From contig NW_020170391.1 in NCBI RefSeq assembly GCF_000524195.1, positions 924,469 to 988,468 on the forward strand: DNA of 64,000 bases, read 5' to 3'. The stretch comes from Echinococcus granulosus. Taxonomy: Eukaryota > Platyhelminthes > Cestoda > Cyclophyllidea > Taeniidae. Position numbers and translations under genes: made by a program. Below the pieces are notes generated by a model. The model saw nothing but the letters and a program-made list of their open reading frames with translations. It searched no databases and was not told where the DNA came from. Below are positions 53,450 through 64,000 of the stretch, piece after piece (position 1 is the first letter of the stretch; the number at the start of each line of letters is the position of its first letter).

Positions 53450-54065
53450 CTGAAATTTGTTTGCACGTCTTTAGCACCGACGGTCACAAAGGTGGTTCGA
53501 GAAGATGGTGTTGCCTAAACTGGACCGGAGAGTGGATTCAAGTGAATGCTAAGTGCCTTTATCAAATTAAAATGGGGCGGAGCAAGTAGTGTTTTCAGTA
53601 AATTGAATTATTTTTGTTTCCCATCCATTGTTGCTTTGCTAATCGACTGCTATGGGATAATTCTTGCTTAAAATAAATTAAATTGCAAATCAAGTGAAAA
53701 CTGTATAGAAGACCTCTCAGGGTCAAGTTTATAGCTTAAACATGTGTGCGTTAAGGACAAATGAGGTTTCAATCAAGCTAAAAGATGTTCCTTCTCTTGA
53801 GGTGTTTGAAATGCCACTAGGCAGTCGATATAACGCAGTCTTATTATAGGCGTTAAAAATCACATTTTTAATATTTACGTCAATAACTGCGAGCGGAACA
53901 ATTTTAGCCTTTTTGAAACAGGGGTTGTGCTATTCCAGGACTTGGACTTTTGTGTCACATCGCGGGGCAACCAATCATCCTCTTACCTGCGCGGCTGTGC
54001 CGTCCCAGGTTCATTCAGAGAACACGCCTTCATACATGCCTATACAAGTACGCATGGCCGCGTTG

Positions 54066-54226
54066 TGGGGGCCCTGGAGAGTGATGGGGGCGGAGGCGGT
54101 AGAAGTGGGAGGAGTGGAGGCAAGATTGGGGATGGGGGTGCGCTTGTATGCTTGCCCATTAGAATTATCATCAGGTGGGTGGGAGAGGTGGGGAGGGGTG
54201 GGATCGGATGGGGGGAGGGAGCAACT
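54066..54226 (+). repeat. G-rich tract with many G-runs (quadruplex-prone)
   Basis: About 160 bases with repeated runs of three to six G separated by short spacers, for example GATGGGGGCGGAGGCGG and GGGAGAGGTGGGGAGGGG. The plus-strand frames here translate to Gly/Trp/Arg low-complexity and are not regarded as coding. Confidence 0.6.
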
Positions 54227-57200
54227 AAATGACTAACCGCAGGCGTTCGAGAAGTGACAAAACGGAGGTGGTGTTACCTTGCCTATCCCTCTTCACACTC
54301 GTCCTCGCTCACCCACGCGCATGAGAATACGGATGTTATTTCTCACCTCACAGTGGTCTTAAGGGGACGTCAATTACTGGAATAGATCCTGCCTCACGCG
54401 GGTGGGGTACACCGTCGTGAGATTTCGAACACGCACCCACACCATACCTTCCCCCCGCTGCTCACTTTTCATACTGACCTCAATCTCTCAAGGGACTAAA
54501 TTGTTGATTGATTCTATTCTCAACATTAAAGCAGAAAAGTGCTTGCCAAGAGGGATTTTAAGTAAATTGTCATTTTCTTTTTTACTTTAAAATGTAGGTA
54601 AGAAAAACATTCTGGTTCTCTGTCACGGTTCTCGATTATAAGGAAGGTTTAACTTCGAATGGAGTACACATTATTTAAAAGTATGCTTCTTGGAAATAAG
54701 CCCTTTTTTCGGTAATAAACGTGTTATGGAACATTCTATCATAGAATTTTATCTAATTTAGCAATTGTGCTTGATTTAGGCGATACCGAATAAGCAGGTA
54801 AATGGAAACTTATAAATGGCAAATCCAAATTATCGGGCATCAACCGCCATACTTAATCAAGCACAATAATGTGAAAAAGAAATTTTGTTTTATTAGTGAG
54901 AATTTTAAAAAGGGAAGGAGAAAGCTTGGGCAGACGAAGGTGCCCGGCGCAACCAGATTGATGGGCCTCTCAGGTGGTTGTAGATGAGGGATTGTGGATT
55001 AGGACAAGGCCACCACAGCCGATTATTTGATCTCGGAGGTGCCGGGCACTTTCAAACTCCCGCAAAGAACTCTCAAAGCATCCACATCCGAATATCGCAC
55101 AGGAATTCAAATCGCGTTAGCAACTACCCGTATCCACGTCACCACTTAAGGAGCAATTTTTGGCGATAGTAAATATTCTTCACCTTCACCTAATCCCATC
55201 CACTCATCCACTCAATTTGGTCGTTTCCAACGCTGAGTCTGCAACTGTAACTGAGGCCAACCTGAGTAGCTCTTTATATCCTGAAAAATATCAACTGTAT
55301 GGTAGGTCTAACCTTAAGCATCAAACTTGTTTGTGTAATTAGGAAGTTCTAGCAGATTCTTCCATAGATTAACCCACTCCAAAGGTTAATCACTCGGCTA
55401 GCTAAAATTGTTATAAAATTCGGCAATGCCTCCTCCAGCTGGTGATTGAATGAACGTATCTTTACCGCAGTGCCACTGGGCTAAAGCATCTTTCTGAAAA
55501 GCCTATCAATTTCCTTAATAATTGCAACCAGCATTACGTGATTGTAAATGTCGACTACATTACCCAAGTACCTGACGCTGAATTTTAAACGTAAAAAGCA
55601 TTTATTCTGTACGTTTAAGAGAACTCATACGACGTCTTTACGCAATCTACTTTCAGTTTATAGTTTTAGTTATCAATGAAAAGACAAGGTGGATGATCGA
55701 AGTGCGTCACAGACGTCTGAGCAAATCGAATTACATGCTTAATTGCCAGAATGGGATCGTGACATTGGTATGCGAAAAAAAGATGGTAATCCTTAGTTTT
55801 TTTCTTTTGGAAGGACAAGTGGGTTATTTTCAGTTGCCTTACAATTCCTACTGATTTGTGAATTTACAACGCTACTAGCGGGTGTCATCGAAACCATAAG
55901 GGTGATTAAAATGATGCAGATATACCCCTTTACCAAAGGGGTGAGGGTAATCACTGATACGCTCTCTCTGTTGTTATCCATTAAAGTGGTTTCTGATTGG
56001 TTGATTGCCTCTTAAAATGTGCCGATACGGGTCATGGCAATTGAGCAAAGTAAAATTTTTTGAGAAGAATTTCGCAGCTGCACTTTGTCAGTTTTTTAAC
56101 TAGGTAACTTTACAAATTGACTTATATGAAGGTTAGAGCACTGCGGCTGTTGTTTTGTTTTCGATAATAATTGAAAAGCCATATTCCTTCAGGTCACAGC
56201 GGCACGTTTTCCAAAGTATTTTGGAGTATTTCTAAGATCATTTTCAGAATGTTCTACTCATCCGCAATCGAGGTTAGACCTAGGTCATTTATAGTGGTCG
56301 ATCCATTTACAATATCTGACCCCATTCAAGAATCTTGCAATTTCAAAATTTATTAGTTTCCAAAAGATTTAGCAACGATACATTTGTATGATGTGTGAAA
56401 GACACTTTTTCATTTCCAATATCAAGGGCAGTTGCTAGATCAAAAATGATCATGCAGAAGAAGTTTACCCTCCTCCGTTAAGTATATTAACTTGAGAAAT
56501 GAAAAAAAAATAATATCTCATTGATGTTTGCTCCTATTCTGATGTTTTCAACAGTATGCGGAGTCGGCTATAGCAACTGCGCCCACAGCCCCGTGAACTC
56601 ATGGTTGCCTGGTGATCCACCTCTATCTTCTACGCTTATCTTACACGCTAACGCCAAGCACACTAATTGAATAGTCCCACCTGCTCCTTATATCCCCTTC
56701 CACCCTTCCCTCCACTATGTGGATGGCACTATCGACTCACCTGAACTCACCGCTCCCATTATAAGATAATCAAACGGATAGCACCCAGTAACCACCGCCA
56801 CCACGGCCCTATCAGTCAAGTTATTGGTTGCGCATTTGCTGATTATGAAGGGATAAACAAACAGTGGCCTATGTGGGCTTTCAACCTAATGAATTTCCTC
56901 TCCTCTCTCCGACTCGCTGTTATGTGTCCACGTGCGCACGCACGCACTCACGCACATTGGTGGCTCCTCGCTTTATTCAAGTGAAGTTATGACGCTTGAA
57001 TTAGCTCGTCATAAGCATAATTTTCAATCATTCAGAAGTCCGCATGTCTCATTGTTTTCGGAGTCTACTAAAAGTGTTGTCTCGTGACCTTCTAATTTAT
57101 CTTCTCTGACTTCTTTTAAACAGGATATTGTATACAAGTTTCATCATCGTGAAGCAAAACCTGCCGTTCTGTCGCACTCACTTTTTGACTTTACAGAATA

Positions 57201-58079
57201 GTTATGATGACTATGTTAACAGCGCCTCATCAGGGATCCATTTTTTAAGCTTTTGAAGTGTTTTCTGACAGTTAAGGAGATGTGTATCATGGATTTGAAA
57301 TATTCAACGAATCCAACCCAACCAAACGTTGTAATCTTAAATCTTCATAATTTTAGTGAAAAATGGGGTAGCTCAGAACTAAGTCAAAGCATTCATTTAA
57401 AGTCCAAGACTGAGTAAATTGTCCGCAGCTGACATTCTCATATAAATTAGAAAATAGTTTAGGGTTTCTTCGAAATTACCTTAAGATATTTTAGAAAAAC
57501 AGTTCGTTATAAAGCTGCACTTAAGAAGATGAAGTAGCTTCAGTCATTCCAAAAAGTTTAATCAAGAGTAGACACCAGTTGAGCGGAAAATATAGCATAA
57601 ATGGTTTATGCGTTTTTTCTTAAAAAAATAAACTCCTGTTTTTTTAATTTCATTAAATTTTGAGCGTTTCCAACATATGATGCTATTGACAAGTTTAATA
57701 AACATAACTCATGTATGAAAAAGAAATAGTATCTGTTTTCTTTTCCCCGAAAACATTCAGCATATTCTTTACAAAGATCAATCACAATCAAATACTCATT
57801 TATACCCTTGCTCCTTTTCTGCAGAAATGAGAGGAAGAAAGGTTCGGTGTGTTTTTTTGTTGAGAAAACATAGGCCGTAAAAAAGACGCTGGTATAGGCT
57901 TATGAAAATTAGGCATCACGTCTTACATAAGTAAAATAGATCAAGGTGGGACGGGTCGGGTTGTTTGCGAGACAAAGAAACCAATCAAAATGTACTGTTA
58001 TTTTTCGGTTCGCATGTCCACGTGGGTTGAAGATGATTGTGTAAGAGGCCTCTGTACAAAGTGGGACCAATAACTTATC

Positions 58080-60110
58080 TTAAACTGAGTATATCGCTGT
58101 TTCAGGCAGTGTGGCTGTAGGGTACGGCGTCACTACCTCAGGCGGTTTATCGACGGATTGCAGATGAGGCAGAAGATAGTCAGGAGGCGTAGCCAGCACC
58201 AAGCAAGAGGAATGCGAAGGAGGTTGCGATGGTGGTGCCTGGGAGGGATACTCACAAGCCTCTGCTGTGCTCTGCTGAGGGAAACCACCCTCGAAGTAGA
58301 GAGCCGACGCGTTCTCATGGAAGAAGCCTCCACCGTTGGGGTAGGGCGAATTGACCATCTGGTGCGTCCCATCAGCTCCGCCACCACAGAAGGGGGGAGT
58401 GCTGTAACCCGATCCACCCTCCCCACCGCGAAGCGAATTCTCGCTCAAATCGCCGCCATTCTCAAAGGCCGCCGGATTAAGACGCTTCTGCTTCTGACGT
58501 CGATTGCAAAACCACACCCTTACAACCTCTTTTTCTAGTCCAAGGGTATCTGCCAGGTTGGTGATATCCTGCGCCGCTGGTTTCGGCTGCCTAATGAAGT
58601 GGCCCTCCAGTACCCCTTTTACTCCCACTTCAATGCTTGTGCGCTTCTTTCGCTTTCTTCCTTGAGTAGTCACCTTGTCGAAGTTACTTGTTGTGCTAGT
58701 GCAACAGTCTGCCTCGTGGAGCCACTTCTGCAGCAAAGGTTTCAGTTTGCACATATTCTTAAATGATAGTTGTAGTGCTTCAAAACGACAGATGGTCGTC
58801 TGGCTGAAGACATTCCCATAAAGAGTGCCAAGAGCTAGACCAACATCTGCTTGCGTGTAGCCCATTTTGATCCGTCGTTGTTTGAAGAGCTTCGCAAAGT
58901 GTTCTAGATCGTCTGAAGAGGGAAATTCTTCCTGAGGTTGAGAGAGGTTCTCACCTCCTGAGTTAGGTGACGATGCAGTGCCCACCTGGGAGAGGTCAAA
59001 ATCGGCGGTTTCAGTTGGTGGGATGAGTCTGTAGGCAGCAGGAAGCGAAAAAGGTGGGAGGAGGGGGAATCCAGTGGAAAGAGCGTCCTCACTCGGTGAC
59101 TTCATGTTGCCAACTTCTGTGTTCGGTAGCACCGACGATAGCTGCTCGGAGAGCGGTGGATTAGCCACATTTGTAGGAGGAGGCGGTGGCGGTGGTTGAT
59201 GCTGCACTTGAGGTGGAGCAATATATGGAGAGGTGTTCCAACCTTCTCCATCCTTAAAGCACAGTGGAAGTGATTCAATGCCAGCCGTGCGTAGGAGGTG
59301 GTTTAGCTTGGTCTCAGGCTCACTGCCTGAGTTATTGGTGGCATTCAGATCAGACTCCAGAGAGGAGGTTGAAATTGTGGCAGTAGAGTGGTCTTCGGGC
59401 TGGAAATGTACCAGTGGCAAATGACCATTTAAGGGAAAGGGGTATGGAGGCTTCATCTCATCACCTTGCGCAATATACTCCTCCATTTCGGGAGCCTGAA
59501 ATGTGTGCTGATTAGATTCTCCGGTTTGACCTCTAAAGGCCGTCTCATAGACATTTTCAGATCGCGGTATCGAGTAGAGTAAAAGATCAGGTTTGGTCTC
59601 TTCAATGATTAGGGACTGAGTTCCCTGTGAGCTTCTTGACCAGCATGGATTGTACTCAGTTGTCGGGAATTGAGTGTAGGCCTCGGGAGGAAAGGGAGAG
59701 GCGCTCTTCCAGGTCTCATCACTTTCCGGATTCCAAGGGAGTACATGATTGACAGCGAGGAAGTTTTGGTGTGGTGGAAATAGTCCAGGGTACTGTGCTT
59801 CATGTCCAGTGGCGTAGACGGGAAATCCGGGTTGTTCAAACTGCCAGGAAGGCACAAACTGTTGTGCTGGTTCTAGAGCTATAGAGTTGACGGGATAGGC
59901 GATTTCTACTTCTTCGGCCTCCTCAGCTCCCGCCTCGAGGTGGCAGAAGGCATTGCTCTTTTTGTGGCCACGTTTCCGACCCCCGTGGCTGCTGTTGCTA
60001 CCATCGGGAATGGGAGAAGCGGGCTTTGGAGAGTCAGGTGACTGATTGGAAGGGAAATCGATGGTGTTTTGGTGGCGCGGATGCTGATTAGGATCGTCGC
60101 TGCATATCAT
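58080..60110 (-). CDS. POU3F: POU class 3 homeobox transcription factor, single exon
   Basis: Sequence-specific nuclear regulator; class 3 POU proteins (Brn-1/Brn-2/Brn-4/Oct-6 type) control neural and glandular cell fate. One uninterrupted frame of 676 residues from the ATG at 60108-60110 to TAA at 58080-58082. The POU-specific domain is near residues 398-472 ([20 protein letters not shown], then [19 protein letters not shown]). The linker contains [13 protein letters not shown]. The homeodomain is near residues 481-541, with recognition helix [11 protein letters not shown]. The class 3 assignment rests on [20 protein letters not shown] and [11 protein letters not shown]. After WFCNRRQK the usual Glu is Gln (QKQKR). 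About 395 N-terminal residues are low complexity: Pro-, Ser- and Gln-rich with a seven-proline run. The C-terminal 135 residues are Gly/Pro-rich, as in activation regions. Lack of introns is shared with vertebrate class 3 genes. Confidence 0.95.
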   Translation of the reverse strand: MICSDDPNQHPRHQNTIDFPSNQSPDSPKPASPIPDGSNSSHGGRKRGHKKSNAFCHLEAGAEEAEEVEIAYPVNSIALEPAQQFVPSWQFEQPGFPVYATGHEAQYPGLFPPHQNFLAVNHVLPWNPESDETWKSASPFPPEAYTQFPTTEYNPCWSRSSQGTQSLIIEETKPDLLLYSIPRSENVYETAFRGQTGESNQHTFQAPEMEEYIAQGDEMKPPYPFPLNGHLPLVHFQPEDHSTATISTSSLESDLNATNNSGSEPETKLNHLLRTAGIESLPLCFKDGEGWNTSPYIAPPQVQHQPPPPPPPTNVANPPLSEQLSSVLPNTEVGNMKSPSEDALSTGFPLLPPFSLPAAYRLIPPTETADFDLSQVGTASSPNSGGENLSQPQEEFPSSDDLEHFAKLFKQRRIKMGYTQADVGLALGTLYGNVFSQTTICRFEALQLSFKNMCKLKPLLQKWLHEADCCTSTTSNFDKVTTQGRKRKKRTSIEVGVKGVLEGHFIRQPKPAAQDITNLADTLGLEKEVVRVWFCNRRQKQKRLNPAAFENGGDLSENSLRGGEGGSGYSTPPFCGGGADGTHQMVNSPYPNGGGFFHENASALYFEGGFPQQSTAEACEYPSQAPPSQPPSHSSCLVLATPPDYLLPHLQSVDKPPEVVTPYPTATLPETAIYSV

Positions 60111-60430
60111 TTTGTGGTCGACTGCCCGGAACTGTCTTGTTCGTGGTGCGGTGTGTGAGAGCAGCAGTCGTGCGTGTGCGTACGTGCGTTCTATCGCTGG
60201 GGTGCACCAACGCAATCGTGCTGGCTCTTTTGCGCCTCGTGGAGGCCGCAGCCAATGAAAAGCGCGCTTTTCGCGTGTGCGCGCTCGTGCACATCCCAGC
60301 CAACTGCGAAGCGGTCACGCGGAGCAAAACTGTTCTCTCGCTCACGCTCAAGCGCACTCTTCGCGTTAGGATTAGCGGTGGGGATTTGGCCGTGTTAACT
60401 AATTCCGCGCGCTCACTTTCAATGGAAACA
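60111..60430 (-). promoter_or_regulatory. CpG-rich 5' region of the POU3 gene
   Basis: Immediately upstream of the POU3 start the sequence becomes clearly CpG- and GC-richer than the flanks (GCGCGCTTTTCGCGTGTGCG, then GCGCTCGTGCAC), and returns to AT-rich by about 60450. It probably holds the 5' UTR and core promoter. Frames are open on both strands here, but that follows from composition. No specific factor site is claimed. Confidence 0.4.
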
Positions 60431-63400
60431 CTCATTTATAGAGAAAGCAAATAAACCTATTTCTAGGGGTTCAAATGCGAAAGTAATGTAAACAGTCTTG
60501 ACCACTTTTCCCAAATGAGGGGTTTCTTCTTAGGTGTTAAACTATGAGTACCTAACCGTCAATTAGGAATCTATCAACTAAGGTCAAATACAGCTAACTA
60601 TGCTTTCAGCAAGAGTGATAGTTTGATTCAAGTTAAAACATTGGGCTCCTCCTAATTACGCACGGACAGAATAACAAAGGTATTCAAACGTAGAACAAAC
60701 ACCCCCAGTTACCAAATAGCACGTTTTGGGTTTAACGACGGACTGAATTTTTCCATCCAACTCAACATGTAGTTAAGAGTCTGGTTGAAAGTTAAGGACG
60801 GCTTATCTGTTTTGGCCAATTGCAAAGGTACATAGAGGTCCTTGAACAGCCCCCCCCCCTTTATAGAAGATTTTGATTATCAAAATGCATAACTGTCCAG
60901 CCGTGTCACTCAAGTTTAATGACTGAGCTGAATGATGTACTCTATTTTATTACAACTCCAAGAATGAGAAATGTAGACTTAGTTCAACAACTGAATCAAA
61001 GCAAAAACGCTTACGAATTTAAGCAACTATTGTACCACTAATAGTTTGTTATTCATTATAAAATGCGAAGTGGGTGCTGAGGGCGGTGTTTATGGCCTGT
61101 CCCCAAGCAAACTTGGAGAAAGAAGTGGCTAACATAAAATGCCACCCAACCAATTTACTGCAACCAATTGAGGCTAAAAATTAAATCATAAAGCAGAAAA
61201 ATTGAGGGCTATTTCCTTAGAAATACTGCACGAACCATCCAACGACTCAAAAGTGAAATAATATTGCAATATTATACCAAATTGCAAATAAACCGTTCAA
61301 TTCCCAATTTTAGCTTACTCATATAACCAGCTTATCCTTATCACCCGTTCCAAAATATAAAAATTTCGACGAAGGCTAAATGGAGGATTTTAAAGTAAAT
61401 CTTGGTTTTATTTGCTGCCTTATCTGCTCTAAATGGTTGACATCCGTAATTTTTTCATCACACTGTAGTATCCTAATGGGGAGTAAATTTGTTCCCACTT
61501 TTCTGATTTCACACACCTTTCAGTGTTACAATCTTAGATTAACTTTGTGCAGCTCTACAAAAATGTTGACATTAACCTTCGAGTTGCTATTTGACTGCTG
61601 CGAGAAATCACAATGTTTTGCCACAAATGCAGTATGAGCTGGCCGAAAACCATCTTGAAGTTTGGGTCAATGTCGCAGATTGTTTTGCTATGGTAATGTT
61701 CGTCCACTTGTGAGTTTAGTTAACAGCCTTCGGACCAGGGTCCTGATGGACACTTTAGTGCCTGTTTTGACACTAGACCACGCGACCAGCACCTGCCCAT
61801 GGTGGAAGGGGGGGAAATAGGGGAGGACGAAGACATGCTCCACTCACCTTCTTTCTTTTCCCTGTAGTTCTGGGCAGGCGGATAGCCACCTGTGGCTTGT
61901 CAACGTGACAACTCGCGTTATCACTCTCCCCGTGGGTCTGCACACCGCAAACACATATACATATGCCCACTCGTGTCACACTCATTTGATTTGCAAATCA
62001 ACCTACCTCTCCCCCTGCTCTGTATAGCTATCACTTCAGTGGGAGAAAGGTGTAAGGGACCCCACAAGTAGCCTCCGCCCTTCCTCCCCCTCATTCTCCT
62101 CCGCGCCTGGTGTCCCGCTTTGATCGAGGATGCGGATAACCATAAATCTGAAGGTGACTGCACCACTCGGGTTGAAAGGACACAATGCTCGGAGGGGTGA
62201 GAGTGGGGAGGAAGGGAAGCGAGGAGTCTAGTGAACAATCTGCAAAAGGGTTGACAAATTGCATGTTTTAATAAGACTTCGCACCCTATTTTGACGAGCA
62301 TGTCCAGTAAAAGCGATAGATGTTCATTTTTACGGTAGGTTTTAAGCCTGTACACTCTAAGTGTACTACCTTGCACGAGACACATTGCGCACGTTGTAAT
62401 TCGAATATAACTTATCCGGTTACATCACAGATAAATTTTGTTAAAAATTGCGAGGTATTTTTAAAAAATTGGTAAACTTAAGGTTTGAAAATCCAACTTT
62501 TTAGTCGATTGAAAATTTTCGCATTAGTTAGGTTAAGAATAATATACCAACCTCCAGTTTTAGATAACAAATCAAAACTCCTTTTATTTGTGCTACGTCA
62601 TGGTGGTCAAATTGATTTGCCGCTGGGCAAATCTACATGGCAGCCTCAGGACGATTTGACAGAATGTAAAAACCCCAAAACTTGCAATTCACCGAGCTGC
62701 AGTCAACCTTCTACACAAAGTAACAAAAGATACATATTCATGGAAATTAAAATGGTTTACATGGACCTTGGAATAAAACTTTAAGAACCACTAAATGTAC
62801 GGATCAGGAAAGTCGAACGAGATTTTTAAATGCCGAAATGTTGATTTGTTTTGAAAAATTTATTTGGAATTTGTGCCTGCTATCATAATCTTTTTAAGAA
62901 CATTTCATCATTATCTTTTTACCAAGACTGAGAAGAATTTTACTAATACTATTACTTTTAGACATGACGGTAGGTAATATAAAACAAATGCAGTACTATT
63001 TGTATACTGGGCAATAAAACGCTGACTATGACATTTTCAGCGCCAAGAGCTTAGCCAGTTCTTTATTTTATCAATGCGTAGTAGATTACCAGTACTGCCT
63101 TCGCCAGTTATTGACAAGGAGCTACGTTGCTACTAGTTTAAATAATTCAAGATCACCTCTTAAGAATGAACATCTTTACCACCCGAACTATGTGTGTAGG
63201 AAAAAGCACTTTCTTTAATCATTACACAGCACCAAGGAACGCGACAAAGCTGAGTGCGAGCGAGTGGGTGAGTGAGAGCGATCACTTTTTGTGAATGTGT
63301 CTCTCAAGAGCGGGTCAGAGTGACAAACACACAATAGCATACGCGGTGTGCAGAAGAGAGCTCATTTGAATTGGTAATTCGATGTTCGCGTGTGCCTTTG

Positions 63401-64000
63401 TGGGTACGTGTGCGCGTGAGATGGCCCATTTTTGCAACATAACATGCAAAACTTGTTGGCATGTGGAGTACCAGACTGAGCGATTATGTCATGCGGAGAT
63501 GAATGGTCACTGTGCTTTACGTTGCTCCGCTTAAGGTAAATCGCTTTCACACACCCATTCATCTTAACGGATTCCTTTTTGAAAAGTACCTTAACATTAC
63601 CTTAGGTGATGCTGGATGCCAGTAGGTCATGACTACTGCTTGTGTCATAGCAGGAGCTAGGACACAGAGATTGTGAATGAATCGTCAAGCAGTTAGTTTT
63701 TTTGCACTACATTTCGTCTAAAGACCATCTGGGTGTTTATTAACTAAATGCTAATGCGAACCACTTATGAAGAGAGTAGGGTAGAATGCAAAACACGGAG
63801 ACTCATGAAACATCACAAAACTACATTAACGATAAAGCATTTTAAATTGAATTTCGAGATGTGTTGACAGCAAAGAACACTGCACTGCTAGTTCACCATC
63901 AGTCCCTATTCCCTTATAAACAGTCCTTTATCGTGCCGAGTAAAAGGGGTGTGGCGACAACAGTGGTTTTCATCTGTTTGTCAGCTTGTCCAGTTTTCGT
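60431..64000. other. Right-edge intergenic region
   Basis: No gene is supported. A C homopolymer of about ten bases is at 60850-60859, a G/A- and C/T-rich stretch lies at 61780-62220 with a 154-codon minus frame of low-complexity type, and a GAGTGAGCGAGTG-like degenerate run is near 63250-63290. This is the upstream side of POU3 and may hold regulatory DNA. Confidence 0.4.

Larger units (their letters stand above)
48018..58079. other. Large intergenic interval between NCAPG and the POU gene
   Basis: No gene is established. It contains a repeat copy (near 48840), a 118-codon minus frame (50019-50375), a possible orphan exon (53240-53449), a GAT/GGT-type degenerate microsatellite near 51360-51395, a GAG/GGA purine run at 52630-52675, and a strongly G-rich tract (54066-54226). 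For a developmental regulator such as POU3, this downstream space may hold enhancers. That is inference only. Confidence 0.45.

Noticed and set aside
53913..54236. Two plus frames of 101-107 codons
   Set aside because: Their length comes from the G-rich tract; the translation is Gly/Trp/Arg low complexity.
58133..60454. Several frames of 60-126 codons on both strands over the POU gene
   Set aside because: Explained by GC-rich coding sequence and CpG-rich promoter; the 676-residue POU frame has clear homology and the others none.
61921..62385. 154-codon minus frame near the right end
   Set aside because: Runs through G/A- and C/T-rich low-complexity DNA; composition explains the lack of stops and no domain is visible.

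Overview
The window is nuclear eukaryotic DNA, moderately AT-rich, with genes split by spliceosomal introns. Nine introns are only 32-37 bp long and sit beside ordinary introns of about 55-1700 bp. Together with the divergence of the proteins from their vertebrate relatives, this fits a parasitic flatworm, most likely a tapeworm (Cestoda). That assignment is inference from gene structure; no species is claimed. Two runs of exactly 100 N (22022-22121 and 33922-34021) are scaffolding gaps at microsatellites.

Layout, left to right. 1-2186 (-): 5' half of a SLC30A9/ZnT9-type mitochondrial zinc transporter that runs off the left edge. 3063-5970 (-): MTERF3-type mitochondrial regulator, six exons. 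9047-9416 (-): possible two-exon 90-residue membrane microprotein. 12924-15840 (-): DPH6 diphthamide synthetase fused to RidA-like domains; its last exon is not fixed. 17159-21293 (+): eight-exon, 436-residue coiled-coil protein that I cannot name. 28271-29740 (-): RAB14 small GTPase without a recognisable last exon. 36738-48017 (-): condensin I subunit NCAPG, 18 coding exons. 58080-60110 (-): single-exon POU class 3 homeobox gene. Most of the rest is intergenic DNA with degenerate copies of one short dispersed repeat, homopurine or homopyrimidine tracts, and orphan reading frames.

How the genes relate. These are mostly unlinked housekeeping functions. The one suggestive cluster is SLC30A9 plus MTERF3: same strand, about 0.9 kb apart, both acting in mitochondria. 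DPH6 (-) and the coiled-coil gene (+) diverge from a 1.3 kb interval. No bacterial, phage, CRISPR or toxin features were seen, and no tRNA or rRNA was recognised. The most informative signals are the mini-introns (including three consecutive 35-bp introns in SLC30A9), a GC-AG first intron and an alternative terminal exon in NCAPG, a coordinated donor-choice/exon-skip possibility in MTERF3, and the DPH6-RidA fusion. All exon models below were built by hand from reading frame, splice-site sequence and remembered family proteins; no database search was run.
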